13,200 nucleotides of DNA from Opitutia bacterium UBA7374 (GCA_002469895.1 DKOA01000051.1:1-13200), one strand, 5' to 3'. Shown: positions 1 through 8,423, numbered from the stretch's first letter. Translations and numbers: made by a program. The notes: generated by a model from the sequence alone, not told the origin.

Positions 1-490
1 ATTGCACTCGGGTCAGCTGGAGATTGATTGTCGCTACTGCCATACTTATGTCGATCGCGCGAGTCATTCAAATATCCCGGGTACCAATGTCTGTATGTCC
101 TGTCACAGTATGGTACGTAAGGACGATTCACAGTTAGCCTTGGTTCGTGAAAGTTATGAGTCCGGTGAGCCTATCCCCTGGGTGCGGATTCACAAAGTGC
201 CCGACTATGTTTACTTCAACCACTCCGTTCACGTTAACCGGGGCGTCAGTTGCGTGGAATGTCACGGGCGTGTTGATCAGATGGAGGTTGTTCACCATGA
301 CAAGCCTCTAAGTATGGGCTTTTGCTTAGAATGTCACCGCAACCCGGAAGACTATATTCGTCCGATCGAAGAGGTCTACAACCTAGATTGGGAGCGACCC
401 ACCGGTGCTGAGGCGGAAAAGGAGTTTGAGGGATTTGTCCACGACTGGAAAGTCAATCCGCCACAAAGCTGCTCCGGCTGCCACCGCTAA
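1..490 (+). CDS. actA: ActA, pentahaem cytochrome c subunit of alternative complex III (5' partial)
   Basis: ActA is the multihaem cytochrome c subunit of alternative complex III. It sits on the periplasmic side, takes electrons from the ActB iron-sulfur chain and passes them towards ActE and the terminal oxidase. Five CXXCH haem-binding motifs are visible (visible residues 10-14, 31-35, 84-88, 108-112 and 157-161). This is the full pentahaem complement of the family, and the last motif lies right at the C-terminus. Further His residues (H74, H77, H98, H99) could be distal haem ligands. The reading frame is open at the left edge: the TTG at position 2 lies inside the conserved run just before the first haem motif, so it is not a start. 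The missing N-terminus should carry the membrane anchor. The gene ends 15 nt before the actB ATG. Identity is firm from the haem pattern together with actB-F downstream. Confidence 0.93.
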   Translation, partial: LHSGQLEIDCRYCHTYVDRASHSNIPGTNVCMSCHSMVRKDDSQLALVRESYESGEPIPWVRIHKVPDYVYFNHSVHVNRGVSCVECHGRVDQMEVVHHDKPLSMGFCLECHRNPEDYIRPIEEVYNLDWERPTGAEAEKEFEGFVHDWKVNPPQSCSGCHR

Positions 491-505
491 CCGAGATATT
501 TCTTG

Positions 506-3500
506 ATGAACGATTCCCAAACATCCGGCCCACGTTATTGGAAGAGCCTCGATGATCTCTCCGAAACACCTGCTTTTAAAGACTGGGTGGCCAGTGAGTT
601 TCCCGCAGGTGCTTCTGAAATGGAAGGCGTTAACCGCCGTCAGTTCATGAAGGTAATGGCGGCTTCATTTGGCCTCGCCGGGATGGGCATTGCCGGTTGC
701 CGTCGCCCCGAGCATTTAATTCTGCCCTATTCGAAGCAGCCGGAAAATTTGATTCCTGGCGTGCCGGTGTACTATTGCTCTTCTCAGCCCGGCCTCCGCG
801 ACAATACTCCGGTTATTGTAGAGACGTATACCGGCCGACCCACTAAAATCGAGGGCAATCCGACGTACCGACCTTATGGCGGAAGTACGACCGCTCAGAC
901 GCAGGCAAGTGTATTAGATTTATATGATCCGGATCGCGCCAAAAAGAGCCTGGATTCCGGAGCTAATTTGTCTTCGGCAGCGGTTCGTGATCGTCTGGCG
1001 TCTATTCGGGAAATGCATCTCACTGATCAAGGTGAAGGCCTTGTGTTTCTTGCAGAGCCAAGCACCTCACCGAGTCGAGCCCGTCTGATTGATCAAATTA
1101 AGAAAGCTTTTCCAAAGGCGACATGGGCCGAATATACTGCGATCGATGAAACGGCTTCAGAGCAAGCAGCCGCTTTGGTTCTTGGCCAAGCGCTCCGTTC
1201 TCTGCCTGATTTGTCTTCTGCTAAACGGGTGCTCTCTTTAGACGCCGACTTTCTCGCCGATGGTGAGGGATACATTGGCAAGATGCGGGCATTTGCCAAG
1301 ACTCGGAAAGTTAAAGACGCTAAAAATGCGGACAAAATGAGTCGTCTGTATTCTGTGGAGAGCACCTTGACGAGTACCGGTTCAGCTGCCGACCACCGTC
1401 TGCGTATGTCTTCTTCTGAAATGCCGGCATTGGCTGCGGCGATTGCAGTCGCGGTTTACCAGCGCACACATACCGGCGGATCTTTATTGGTTCCGTTGAA
1501 GAAGCTGGCTGCCTCAGGCAAATTTGATCAGCGATGGGTCGAAGAGTGTGCGGAAGACTTGGTAACCAGTGCAGGTTCGTCTATCGTTCTAGCCGGTGAG
1601 CATTTGCCGGTTGAAGTACATGCCGTGGTGATTGCATTGAATGAGGCGCTGCAAGCACCGGTTCGTTATTTACCAGTACCTGCTAAAGCGGACGCTATCG
1701 ATACGGTGGTGGCAAAGCTGAATGCCGGATCGGTACAGACGCTCTGTTTACTCGGTGGAAATCCGGTTTTTGATGCGCCGGCTGACCTCGACTTTACCGC
1801 TGCACTCAGTAAGGCAAAGAGCAGTCTCTATTTGGGACCTGCTTCCAACGAGACGGCCGCGAAAACCAGCGTTTTCATTGCACGCTCGCATTATTTGGAA
1901 ACCTGGGGTGACGGGCGCACATTAGAGGGCATCCTCGTTCCGGTGCAGCCGATGATTGAGCCTATCTTTGATACTTTCAATGATCTGGAGGTCTTGGCAC
2001 GACTGGCGGGCAGTAATGCGACGGATCCGCACGCGATTGTAAAAAGCACGTTCCAGTCACTCGGCGGAAAAGATTTTAATAAGTTTCTCTCTGATGGTCT
2101 ACTAGAAGACAGCTCTTTTGCAGCAATCTCTGCGAAGGTAGATTCGGCTAAACTGGCTGCCGCTGTATCGACTCTATCGGCCGCATCCACATCCCTTAGC
2201 GCCACCAATCTGGAGGTCCGCTTCAAGCCGAGTTTTCATGCCGGAGATGGTCGCTACGCGAACAATGGCTGGATGATGGAGTGCCCGGATCCGATGACCA
2301 AATTGACCTGGGACAATCCGATATTGATCAGTCCACGTCTGGCCAAGGAACTGGAAGCAGAATCCGGAATTGCAATCTTCCCCGGGAGTAAGCCGATGAA
2401 CAGAGCCAGTGAATTTTTTGAAGCGGCCAAGGGTACCCAACAATTGAACAAGGCGGAGTTTGAGAAAGGTAAGGAAAAGGCCGTCATGGCAGTATTGACC
2501 ATCCAAGGCCGTACGGTAGAGGCTCCAATTCATGTCCAGCCCGGACTGGCCAATTACACAATTGAGTTGCCGCTCGGTCTGGGTCGTACGCTAGCCGGAC
2601 GCGTGGGTACGGGTGTCGGCTTTGATTTTTATCCGCTCCGTAGTCAGGCATCTTCCGGATTTGCTACGGGAGCCACCCTCCAGCTGACGAGTGAATTTTA
2701 CCTGCTGGCCAATACGCAGGAGCACTGGTCGATGGAAGGCCGGGCGATTGTTCGTGAAGCCAATGCCACCTATTACGCGAAGCACCCGGATTTCGCTAAC
2801 GAGATGGGCGTCGAATCACACGCGCCGGCTAATTACGGCAAAGACGACAACAAGTCTTTGCAGGACAAATCGCAGTTTAATTACCGCGGGAATTCTGCCT
2901 ATGAGCACCCGACTTTTGCCGATCCCGATCCGAATATCGGCGTTTGGAAGGGCAACGAAGACAAGTTCCCCAAGACCCAACAATGGGGCATGGCGATCGA
3001 CCTGAATTCCTGCTTCGGCTGTTCCGCTTGTGTGGTGGCCTGTCAGAGTGAGAACAACATCCCAATCGTGGGTAAAGATCAGGTGCTTCGTGGTCGCGAA
3101 ATGCATTGGATGCGCCTGGACCGCTATTTCTCCGCCCGTGATTACGATCAGAGCGAGGTTCCTGAAGATGTGCAGGTCTCCTTTATGGGCATGCTCTGCC
3201 AACACTGTGAGAATGCGCCTTGTGAAAGCGTCTGCCCGGTCAACGCTACGGTTCACGATAAACAGGGCCTGAACGTGATGGCCTACAATCGTTGCGTGGG
3301 TACCCGCTACTGCGCGAATAACTGTGCCTATAAAGTACGCCGCTTCAACTTTTTCGATTGGAACAAACGCCAGATCGGGGAATTTTATAAGGGTCCCTTC
3401 GGTCCTGTAGATGAACCGGAATTGCAAAAAATGCAGAAGAATCCGAATGTCACCGTTCGTATGCGTGGTGTCATGGAAAAGTGCACGTTTTGTACGCAGC

Positions 3501-3901
3501 GTATTGAGGCGGCGAAGATCGAACAAAAACGCCTGGCCGGTGCCTCCTCTGATATCGCCGTTAGGGATGGTGCGATTAAGACTGCTTGCCAACAGGTCTG
3601 CCCGACAGACGCGATCACTTTTGGTGATATTGCCGATTCTGAGACAGAGGTCTCCCAGGCTAAATCGAGCGATCGCAATTACTCGGTTCTCGGTTATTTG
3701 AATAACCGTCCGCGAATTACATACTTGGCCCGCCTGCGCAACCCGAACAAGCGTATGCCGGACTACTACAAGAAGCCTTTCGCCTACGCAGAATATAAAG
3801 AGCGCTACGGAAGCGGCGCCGGGCACGATATCCACGCTCCGTCAAAGGCGGAACATTCCAAGACTTACAGCGATTCCCACGACCATGGCCATGATCACTG
3901 A
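506..3901 (+). CDS. actB: ActB, fused molybdopterin-oxidoreductase-like and iron-sulfur subunit of alternative complex III
   Basis: ActB is the large periplasmic subunit of ACIII, about 1131 aa. Residues 1-65 hold the usual ActB leader (conserved YWKSLDDL, then the Tat-like N43-RRQFMK and a hydrophobic stretch) ending at Cys65 in a lipobox-like GIAGC, so export and lipid anchoring are likely. Residues of about 66-800 resemble the molybdopterin-oxidoreductase fold. No N-terminal Fe-S cysteine motif is visible, in keeping with the cofactor-free domain of this family. The C-terminal domain is a four-cluster ferredoxin: C836/839/842/846, C898/901/906/910, C930/936/940, C993/996 and C1028/1032. 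Thr933 replaces one expected Cys, which suits the family's three 4Fe-4S clusters plus one 3Fe-4S cluster. The tail is His/Asp-rich. ATG 506 is preferred over TTG 503; the Shine-Dalgarno sequence is weak. The gene overlaps actC. Confidence 0.96.
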   Translation: MNDSQTSGPRYWKSLDDLSETPAFKDWVASEFPAGASEMEGVNRRQFMKVMAASFGLAGMGIAGCRRPEHLILPYSKQPENLIPGVPVYYCSSQPGLRDNTPVIVETYTGRPTKIEGNPTYRPYGGSTTAQTQASVLDLYDPDRAKKSLDSGANLSSAAVRDRLASIREMHLTDQGEGLVFLAEPSTSPSRARLIDQIKKAFPKATWAEYTAIDETASEQAAALVLGQALRSLPDLSSAKRVLSLDADFLADGEGYIGKMRAFAKTRKVKDAKNADKMSRLYSVESTLTSTGSAADHRLRMSSSEMPALAAAIAVAVYQRTHTGGSLLVPLKKLAASGKFDQRWVEECAEDLVTSAGSSIVLAGEHLPVEVHAVVIALNEALQAPVRYLPVPAKADAIDTVVAKLNAGSVQTLCLLGGNPVFDAPADLDFTAALSKAKSSLYLGPASNETAAKTSVFIARSHYLETWGDGRTLEGILVPVQPMIEPIFDTFNDLEVLARLAGSNATDPHAIVKSTFQSLGGKDFNKFLSDGLLEDSSFAAISAKVDSAKLAAAVSTLSAASTSLSATNLEVRFKPSFHAGDGRYANNGWMMECPDPMTKLTWDNPILISPRLAKELEAESGIAIFPGSKPMNRASEFFEAAKGTQQLNKAEFEKGKEKAVMAVLTIQGRTVEAPIHVQPGLANYTIELPLGLGRTLAGRVGTGVGFDFYPLRSQASSGFATGATLQLTSEFYLLANTQEHWSMEGRAIVREANATYYAKHPDFANEMGVESHAPANYGKDDNKSLQDKSQFNYRGNSAYEHPTFADPDPNIGVWKGNEDKFPKTQQWGMAIDLNSCFGCSACVVACQSENNIPIVGKDQVLRGREMHWMRLDRYFSARDYDQSEVPEDVQVSFMGMLCQHCENAPCESVCPVNATVHDKQGLNVMAYNRCVGTRYCANNCAYKVRRFNFFDWNKRQIGEFYKGPFGPVDEPELQKMQKNPNVTVRMRGVMEKCTFCTQRIEAAKIEQKRLAGASSDIAVRDGAIKTACQQVCPTDAITFGDIADSETEVSQAKSSDRNYSVLGYLNNRPRITYLARLRNPNKRMPDYYKKPFAYAEYKERYGSGAGHDIHAPSKAEHSKTYSDSHDHGHDH

Positions 3902-5384
3902 GAACAGCACAAACGATCCGTTGAGGGACGCGCTGCTCGCCAAGGTCCAGCCTGCTGAACTTGTGGAGCAGCCGCTGGTGACGAACGATCGTGACTTCAA
4001 TTGGGTAACGGACAAAATTTGCCGTATTGTCGAGACGCCGACACCTCTTTGGTGGTGGGTCTGTATGGCGGTCGCATTAATGACTGCCGCGTTTACCGGA
4101 CTCGGTTTGGCTTGGTTGGTCAGCACTGGTGTAGGCGTTTGGGGTTTGGCCAACCCGATTAATTGGGGTTGGGCCATCGTTAATTTCGTTTTCTGGATTG
4201 GTATCGGCCATGCCGGTACGCTGATTTCTGCGGTGCTATGTCTGCTCAAGCAGGGCTGGCGGACGTCGATCAATCGCGCGGCTGAGGCCATGACTATTTT
4301 TGCCGTGGTTTGTGCCGGTATTTTCCCGCTCTTCCACGTTGGTCGTGTTTGGTTTGCTTGGTGGCTATTCCCCCTGCCCAATGCCAATGTGATCTGGCCG
4401 CAGTTCCGTTCACCTCTGGAGTGGGACGTTTTTGCGGTTTCGACCTATGGTACCGTCTCCGTGCTTTTCTGGTATATGGGGATGATTCCGGATCTTGGTG
4501 TGTTGCGTGACCGGGCAGTGCAGCGTTTACAGAAGGGTGTCTACGAGGGGGCCGGTATCTTGGCCCAAGCGATGGATATCTTTCGTAAGTATTTTTATGG
4601 TATTTTCGCCATGGGTTGGCGCAATGCGGGCAATCACTGGCGCAACTACGAGATGGCTTACCTCATTCTGGCCGGTCTTTCAACGCCGCTCGTGCTCTCT
4701 GTGCACACCATCGTTTCCTTTGACTTTGCCGCTGCCCAGTTGCCCGGTTGGCATACCACGATTTTCCCGCCTTACTTTGTTGCCGGTGCTATTTTCTCCG
4801 GCTTTGGAATGGTACTCACCCTGATGCTTCCGCTTCGGGCACTTTACGGCCTGCACGACCTGATCACGCAACGTCATATCGACAACATGTGTAAGATCTG
4901 CCTCGGTACCGGTTCGATCGTCGGGTACGCCTACATTATGGAGTTCTTCATCGCTTGGTATGGGGCGAATCCATACGAGAGTTATGCTTTTATTAACCGT
5001 GCCTTTGGTCAGTACTGGTGGGCTTACCTGATGATGTTCAGCTGTAATGTGTTCACACCGCAGCTTTTCTGGTTCAGCGCAGTTCGTAAGAATGCGGCCT
5101 TGGTTTGGGTGATGTCGATCCTGATCAATGTCGGCATGTGGTTTGAGCGGTTTGTTATTACGGTGACTTCTCTGGCAAACGACTTTCTGCCCAGTTCCTG
5201 GGGCTATTACTCACCGACAATTGTCGATATCTTTACCTTTTTCGGGACATTTGGATTGTTCAGTGTACTTTTCCTGATGTTCCTGCGCTTCCTGCCTCTA
5301 ATGCCGATTGCGGAGGTTAAATTCGTCATGCCGGCAGCGGATCCGCATGGACACCACGATGACGGGAAAGGAGGCTCTCACTAA
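3885..5384 (+). CDS. actC: ActC, NrfD/PsrC-like quinol-binding membrane subunit of alternative complex III
   Basis: ActC is an integral membrane protein of the NrfD/polysulfide-reductase PsrC family. It is thought to form the quinol-oxidation site of ACIII beneath the ActB clusters. The 499-aa product has about ten hydrophobic segments from about residue 55 to 480. His109 (in GIGHAGT) and Asp181 (in EWDVFAVSTYG) lie in conserved segments and are plausible quinone-pocket or proton-path residues; that is inference. The length is normal for the family. The first ATG (3885) overlaps the end of actB by 17 nt. A second in-frame ATG at 3891 is an alternative start, and neither has a clear Shine-Dalgarno sequence, so translational coupling to actB is likely. 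The C-terminus ends in a His-rich tail (PHGHHDDGKGGSH). The stop shares one base with the actD ATG. Confidence 0.95.
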   Translation: MAMITENSTNDPLRDALLAKVQPAELVEQPLVTNDRDFNWVTDKICRIVETPTPLWWWVCMAVALMTAAFTGLGLAWLVSTGVGVWGLANPINWGWAIVNFVFWIGIGHAGTLISAVLCLLKQGWRTSINRAAEAMTIFAVVCAGIFPLFHVGRVWFAWWLFPLPNANVIWPQFRSPLEWDVFAVSTYGTVSVLFWYMGMIPDLGVLRDRAVQRLQKGVYEGAGILAQAMDIFRKYFYGIFAMGWRNAGNHWRNYEMAYLILAGLSTPLVLSVHTIVSFDFAAAQLPGWHTTIFPPYFVAGAIFSGFGMVLTLMLPLRALYGLHDLITQRHIDNMCKICLGTGSIVGYAYIMEFFIAWYGANPYESYAFINRAFGQYWWAYLMMFSCNVFTPQLFWFSAVRKNAALVWVMSILINVGMWFERFVITVTSLANDFLPSSWGYYSPTIVDIFTFFGTFGLFSVLFLMFLRFLPLMPIAEVKFVMPAADPHGHHDDGKGGSH

Positions 5385-5923
5385 TGGCAGAAGCAGAACA
5401 GAGCTATGGTTTGATCGCATCCTTTAAGAATACGGCCTCATTTTTTCATGCTGCTGAGAAAGTGCGCGATGCCGGTTATAAAAAGTGGGATACGTACTCC
5501 TCTTTCCCGGTACACGGTATGCCGGAAGCACAGGGGCAGCCTCGTTCCAAGGTGCCCATCTTTACTTTCTGCGGTGGAATCACCGGTTTTATAATCGGTA
5601 CCTTGATGGTTTGGTACATGAACTATTTTGACTACCCGTTGATTGTCGGTGGTAAACCATTTTTCAGCCCGATCTTCCCGTTTCCTATCATGTATGAGCT
5701 GACTATTTTGCTCTCTGCATTTGGTACGCTCGGCGGCATGTTTATTACCAACTTGCTCCCGCAGCACTACAATCCGCTCTTCAACAGTGCAAAGTTTCTT
5801 GAAGTATCGGGCGACCGGCTGGTTATTGCCATCGAGTCGCGCGACCCACAATACGACCCCCAGGCAACCCGTAGCTTCCTAGAAGAAATTGGCGGTACTG
5901 ACATCGAGGAGGTCAACGCTTAG
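5384..5923 (+). CDS. actD: ActD, DUF3341 membrane subunit of alternative complex III
   Basis: ActD is the DUF3341-family subunit of ACIII, a small membrane protein with no known cofactor that helps hold the complex together. The 179-aa sequence fits the family. The N-terminal soluble domain has the conserved YGLIASF start and an AAEKVRDAGYKKWDTYSSFPVHGM segment split over residues of about 24-47. Two membrane helices follow at about 61-82 and 103-126, linked by an aromatic loop ending in PIFPFPIMYE. A C-terminal soluble domain of about 50 residues closes the protein. The ATG at 5384 overlaps the actC stop by one base, and a strong Shine-Dalgarno sequence (AAAGGAGG, 5367-5374) precedes it, so the start is well supported. 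Order and neighbours match the canonical act operon. Confidence 0.94.
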   Translation: MAEAEQSYGLIASFKNTASFFHAAEKVRDAGYKKWDTYSSFPVHGMPEAQGQPRSKVPIFTFCGGITGFIIGTLMVWYMNYFDYPLIVGGKPFFSPIFPFPIMYELTILLSAFGTLGGMFITNLLPQHYNPLFNSAKFLEVSGDRLVIAIESRDPQYDPQATRSFLEEIGGTDIEEVNA

Positions 5924-5932
5924 ATTACTGTC

Positions 5933-6586
5933 ATGCGCATCTTTCTGATCCTATACGCATTTGTTATCGTCGCTACGGTCTCCATACTCGGCTTCCGCGG
6001 TTCGCTTACGCGCAAAACTCCGATCGAAGTGTTTTCCGACATGGATCGTCAAGCGAAGTATAAGCCACAGGCGTCCAACAGCTTCTTTGATGATGCGCGC
6101 GATGATCGCCCGATCCCCCCCAACACGGTAGCTCGTGGAAATTACCATAACCAAGAGGAAGTCTTTTCCGCGGACTACATTGCAGAAGGTATATCCAGCA
6201 CGGTTTATCGTACCGGAAAAAACCTGGATGGCAGTTTTATCGAGACGATGCCCATCTCTGCGAGTAATGAGCTCATGCAGCTTGGGCGGAAGAAATATGA
6301 CATCTTTTGTACATCCTGTCATGGTGCAGCCGGCGATGGCAATGGCGTGACCAAGCCATACGGCGTATTGGCCGCCAGTTACCACGATGATCGCCTGCGG
6401 GGCGAGACCGATGGCTACCTCTACGAAGTTATTTCCAACGGTAAGGGCTTAATGTATGGCCTCAAGGACCGGATCACACCGGAGGAGCGTTGGGCCATCG
6501 TGCTCTACATGCGTGCTCTACAGTTTTCTCAGTATGCACCGGCCGACCGCATGCCGGAGCAACAACGCAAGGAGATCGGATTGTAA
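5933..6586 (+). CDS. actE: ActE, monohaem cytochrome c subunit of alternative complex III
   Basis: ActE is the single-haem cytochrome c subunit of ACIII, periplasmic, and the likely electron exit towards the oxidase. The 217-aa protein has one haem motif (C126-T-S-C129-H130, followed by GAAGDGNG) and a probable axial Met174 in the GLMYGLKD segment, then the class I C-terminal helix (TPEERWAIVLYMRALQ). Residues of about 2-22 are hydrophobic. No Cys occurs there, so a lipobox is absent and the anchor would be an uncleaved helix or a plain signal peptide. The family's conserved PIEVFSDMDRQAKYKPQ segment follows at about residues 31-47. The start ATG is 9 nt after actD; the nearest good Shine-Dalgarno sequence (GAGGAGGT, 5906-5913) lies far upstream at 19 nt. 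Function is assigned with high confidence from motif and gene order. Confidence 0.93.
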   Translation: MRIFLILYAFVIVATVSILGFRGSLTRKTPIEVFSDMDRQAKYKPQASNSFFDDARDDRPIPPNTVARGNYHNQEEVFSADYIAEGISSTVYRTGKNLDGSFIETMPISASNELMQLGRKKYDIFCTSCHGAAGDGNGVTKPYGVLAASYHDDRLRGETDGYLYEVISNGKGLMYGLKDRITPEERWAIVLYMRALQFSQYAPADRMPEQQRKEIGL

Positions 6587-6589
6587 GCT

Positions 6590-7864
6590 ATGAGCACGGA
6601 TGCCAACAACGCTTCACTCAACCGCTTCGGCAGCATCGCCTTGATCGTCGGTTTGGTCGGTCTCGCTATTGCCGGCCTTGGTTTTTTTCAAGGTTACAAC
6701 AGCGGCGATGTTCGCCCGCTGATGAGCTGGCTCATGGGCATCGCCTTCTGGCTTTCAATTGCAGTCGGCATGCTTTTCCTGACGCAGATTTGGTACGTCT
6801 TTCACGCTCGTTGGCCAGTCATCATCCGCCGTCAGTGTGAGCACTCTTTTGCCGCTTTCCCTGTCCTGTTCATTCTCTTTTTGCCATTACTTCTGGTTAC
6901 CTTTAGCGGGGATCAAGCCGGATTACTCTGGAAGTGGCTAGACAGTAGCAATCAGTTGGCCAGTCACGGTACGGTAGGTGATGATCCGCTCTATCAGTGG
7001 AAGTCTCCGTACCTCAATCACAGCTTTTTTATCATTCGCTCAGTGCTTGTATTTGCCGTCTTTATCGGAATCTCCTACGCGCTCCGTAAGTTGTCCTTCG
7101 ACACCGATAAGACCGGTAATATCAATAACACGCATATTGCCCGTCGGCTGTCCAGTGCCGGACTTTTCCTTTGTGCGGTCTTTGCCACTGTCGGCGCTAT
7201 CGATTGGTTCAAGTCTTTGGAGTATCACTGGTTTTCTACGATGTACGGTGTCTGGTTTTTTGCCGCATCGATGCGTGCAGCGCTCAGCGCACTTATTATT
7301 CTCTGCATTGTTCTTGCCACCAGGGGCTATCTCAAAGGCATCCTTAAGCAGGCACACCGCTATGACATCGGCTGTCTAATGCTGACCTTCACTATTTTCT
7401 GGGCCTACATCAGTTTCTCCCAGTATTTCCTGATCTATAACGCCAACATTCCTGAAGAGACCTTCTGGTACATTATCCGTGAGAAGAACTTCAATGGAGA
7501 ATTAAACAGCTGGTGGTGGGTTAGTATGGGGTTGATATTTGGTCACTTCCTCACGCCTTTCCTTATTTTACTTTGGTATAAGACAAAAGTGGTGGTCTGG
7601 CGCTCTGTCGCTATCGCTGGATGGATTCTTTGTTTTCACTTACTCGATTTATATTGGAATATTGTCCCGGGCAAGTTGGCTGATCCGGACGCCCATGGTG
7701 CCGGTTATCTCGTTCGGCAGTTCTCTGTGAATATTTTTGATATTGCTGCAGTGATCGGCGTCGGTGGGGTTTGCATATGGGCCTTCTGTAACAGTACAAA
7801 GAAGGCGGAAGCCATCCCTGTGCGTGACCCGAATATCGAAAACTCTCTCAACTACGTGGAATAA
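6590..7864 (+). CDS. actF: ActF, second NrfD-like membrane subunit of alternative complex III
   Basis: ActF is the second large integral membrane subunit of ACIII, a distant relative of ActC. Its exact role is less clear than that of ActC, and in described complexes it is not thought to face the ActB clusters in the same way. The 424-aa sequence shows about ten hydrophobic segments from residue 13 to about 400. These include the aromatic segments WFKSLEYHWFSTMYG and WAYISFSQYFLIYNANIPEE, which are typical of the family, and NSWWWVSMGLIFGHFL. The C-terminal soluble tail is short. The ATG lies 3 nt after the actE stop with an AAGGAG Shine-Dalgarno sequence at 6569-6574. Length, topology and position as sixth act gene support the call. 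Confidence 0.94.
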   Translation: MSTDANNASLNRFGSIALIVGLVGLAIAGLGFFQGYNSGDVRPLMSWLMGIAFWLSIAVGMLFLTQIWYVFHARWPVIIRRQCEHSFAAFPVLFILFLPLLLVTFSGDQAGLLWKWLDSSNQLASHGTVGDDPLYQWKSPYLNHSFFIIRSVLVFAVFIGISYALRKLSFDTDKTGNINNTHIARRLSSAGLFLCAVFATVGAIDWFKSLEYHWFSTMYGVWFFAASMRAALSALIILCIVLATRGYLKGILKQAHRYDIGCLMLTFTIFWAYISFSQYFLIYNANIPEETFWYIIREKNFNGELNSWWWVSMGLIFGHFLTPFLILLWYKTKVVVWRSVAIAGWILCFHLLDLYWNIVPGKLADPDAHGAGYLVRQFSVNIFDIAAVIGVGGVCIWAFCNSTKKAEAIPVRDPNIENSLNYVE

Positions 7865-7877
7865 ACCTATTACTCGG

Positions 7878-8183
7878 ATGTCTGAAAAAGAACCAACTGC
7901 CACTAACCAACTGTATACCTTCCTTGGTTGTTTGGGGGCCATTATCTCTTTTGCCCTAATTGCTTTTATTGCTTATCTGCCGCAACAGGCAGATCCGGCC
8001 GATCAGGCAGCGAAAGAGCAGCGACAGATCAAGGCTGATGAGGCACGGGCTGCTGGAAAGTCCAAGCTTGAGTCCTACGCGGTGGTGAACGCAGAAGCTG
8101 GTGTTGTTCGCATTCCGATCGAACCGGCGATGGATGCCGTGGTCCAACAATACCGAACCAAATCAGCGACACCTGCTGAGTAA
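7878..8183 (+). CDS. Small single-pass membrane protein of the ACIII locus, function unknown
   Basis: This 101-aa protein is of no named family that I recognise with certainty. It has a short charged/polar N-terminus, one membrane helix at about residues 13-34, a charged alanine/glutamine-rich linker (about 36-62), and a C-terminal segment ending in VVRIPIEPAMDAVV (residues 76-89). From memory, similar R-I-P-I-x-x-A-M motifs occur in small proteins that follow actF or accompany SCO and oxidase genes in other ACIII operons; this was not checked. The start at ATG 7878 begins 13 nt after actF. The same frame stays open upstream into actF from 7764, but that part is only an overlap. The Shine-Dalgarno sequence is weak (GGAA). 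An accessory ACIII subunit or an assembly factor linking ACIII to the oxidase is the most likely role, by inference from position. Confidence 0.8.
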   Translation: MSEKEPTATNQLYTFLGCLGAIISFALIAFIAYLPQQADPADQAAKEQRQIKADEARAAGKSKLESYAVVNAEAGVVRIPIEPAMDAVVQQYRTKSATPAE

Positions 8184-8207
8184 TTCTCCGATCCCGATCT
8201 ACCGGTC

Positions 8208-8423
8208 ATGTCTGTTGAAAACTATCTCTCTCTGCTGCCTTTGTTGTTATTGGCGATCTTTTTCTTCGGTGTAGCGATCTCCATGTTTTACTGGTCAGCC
8301 AAGAAGGGGCAGCTGAAAAACTTTGATCAGCAGGCACGGGTTATATTTACCGATGAAGAACCTGAAGGGGAGATTTCCGATCAATTCCCGGAGAGTAAAG
8401 CACCCTCGCATAAAGCGAACTGA
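8208..8423 (+). CDS. ccoS: CcoS, cbb3 oxidase maturation protein
   Basis: CcoS is a small membrane protein needed for correct insertion of cofactors (haem b/CuB) into the CcoN subunit of cbb3 oxidases. The 71-aa product has one N-terminal helix (about residues 6-28) followed by the family signature FYWSAKKGQLKNFD (27-40) and an acidic stretch (FTDEEPEGE) where the family has its conserved region after the GQ motif. Length matches CcoS. In many bacteria ccoS sits with ccoG-H-I, but here it is placed between the act genes and ccoN, and no ccoG, ccoH or ccoI is present in the window. The start ATG is 24 nt after the preceding stop, without an obvious Shine-Dalgarno sequence. The call is secure from the signature and from the adjoining oxidase. 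Confidence 0.9.
   Translation: MSVENYLSLLPLLLLAIFFFGVAISMFYWSAKKGQLKNFDQQARVIFTDEEPEGEISDQFPESKAPSHKAN

Noticed and set aside
503..531. TTG start codons at 503 (actB) and 8522 (ccoN); both starts share the 10-mer TTGATGAACG
   Set aside because: Each TTG is directly followed by ATG, the usual choice. A shared 10-mer at two sites over 13 kb with no wider similarity is taken as coincidence.
2816..3835. 339-aa open frame on the - strand opposite the ActB iron-sulfur domain
   Set aside because: It lies antisense to a strongly conserved coding domain, has no recognisable family and no Shine-Dalgarno sequence; it is a codon-bias shadow.
7764..7877. Longer start for the 101-aa membrane protein inside actF
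   Set aside because: The extra 38 residues overlap conserved actF sequence in another frame and look non-protein-like; ATG 7878 gives the normal short cytoplasmic N-terminus before the helix.
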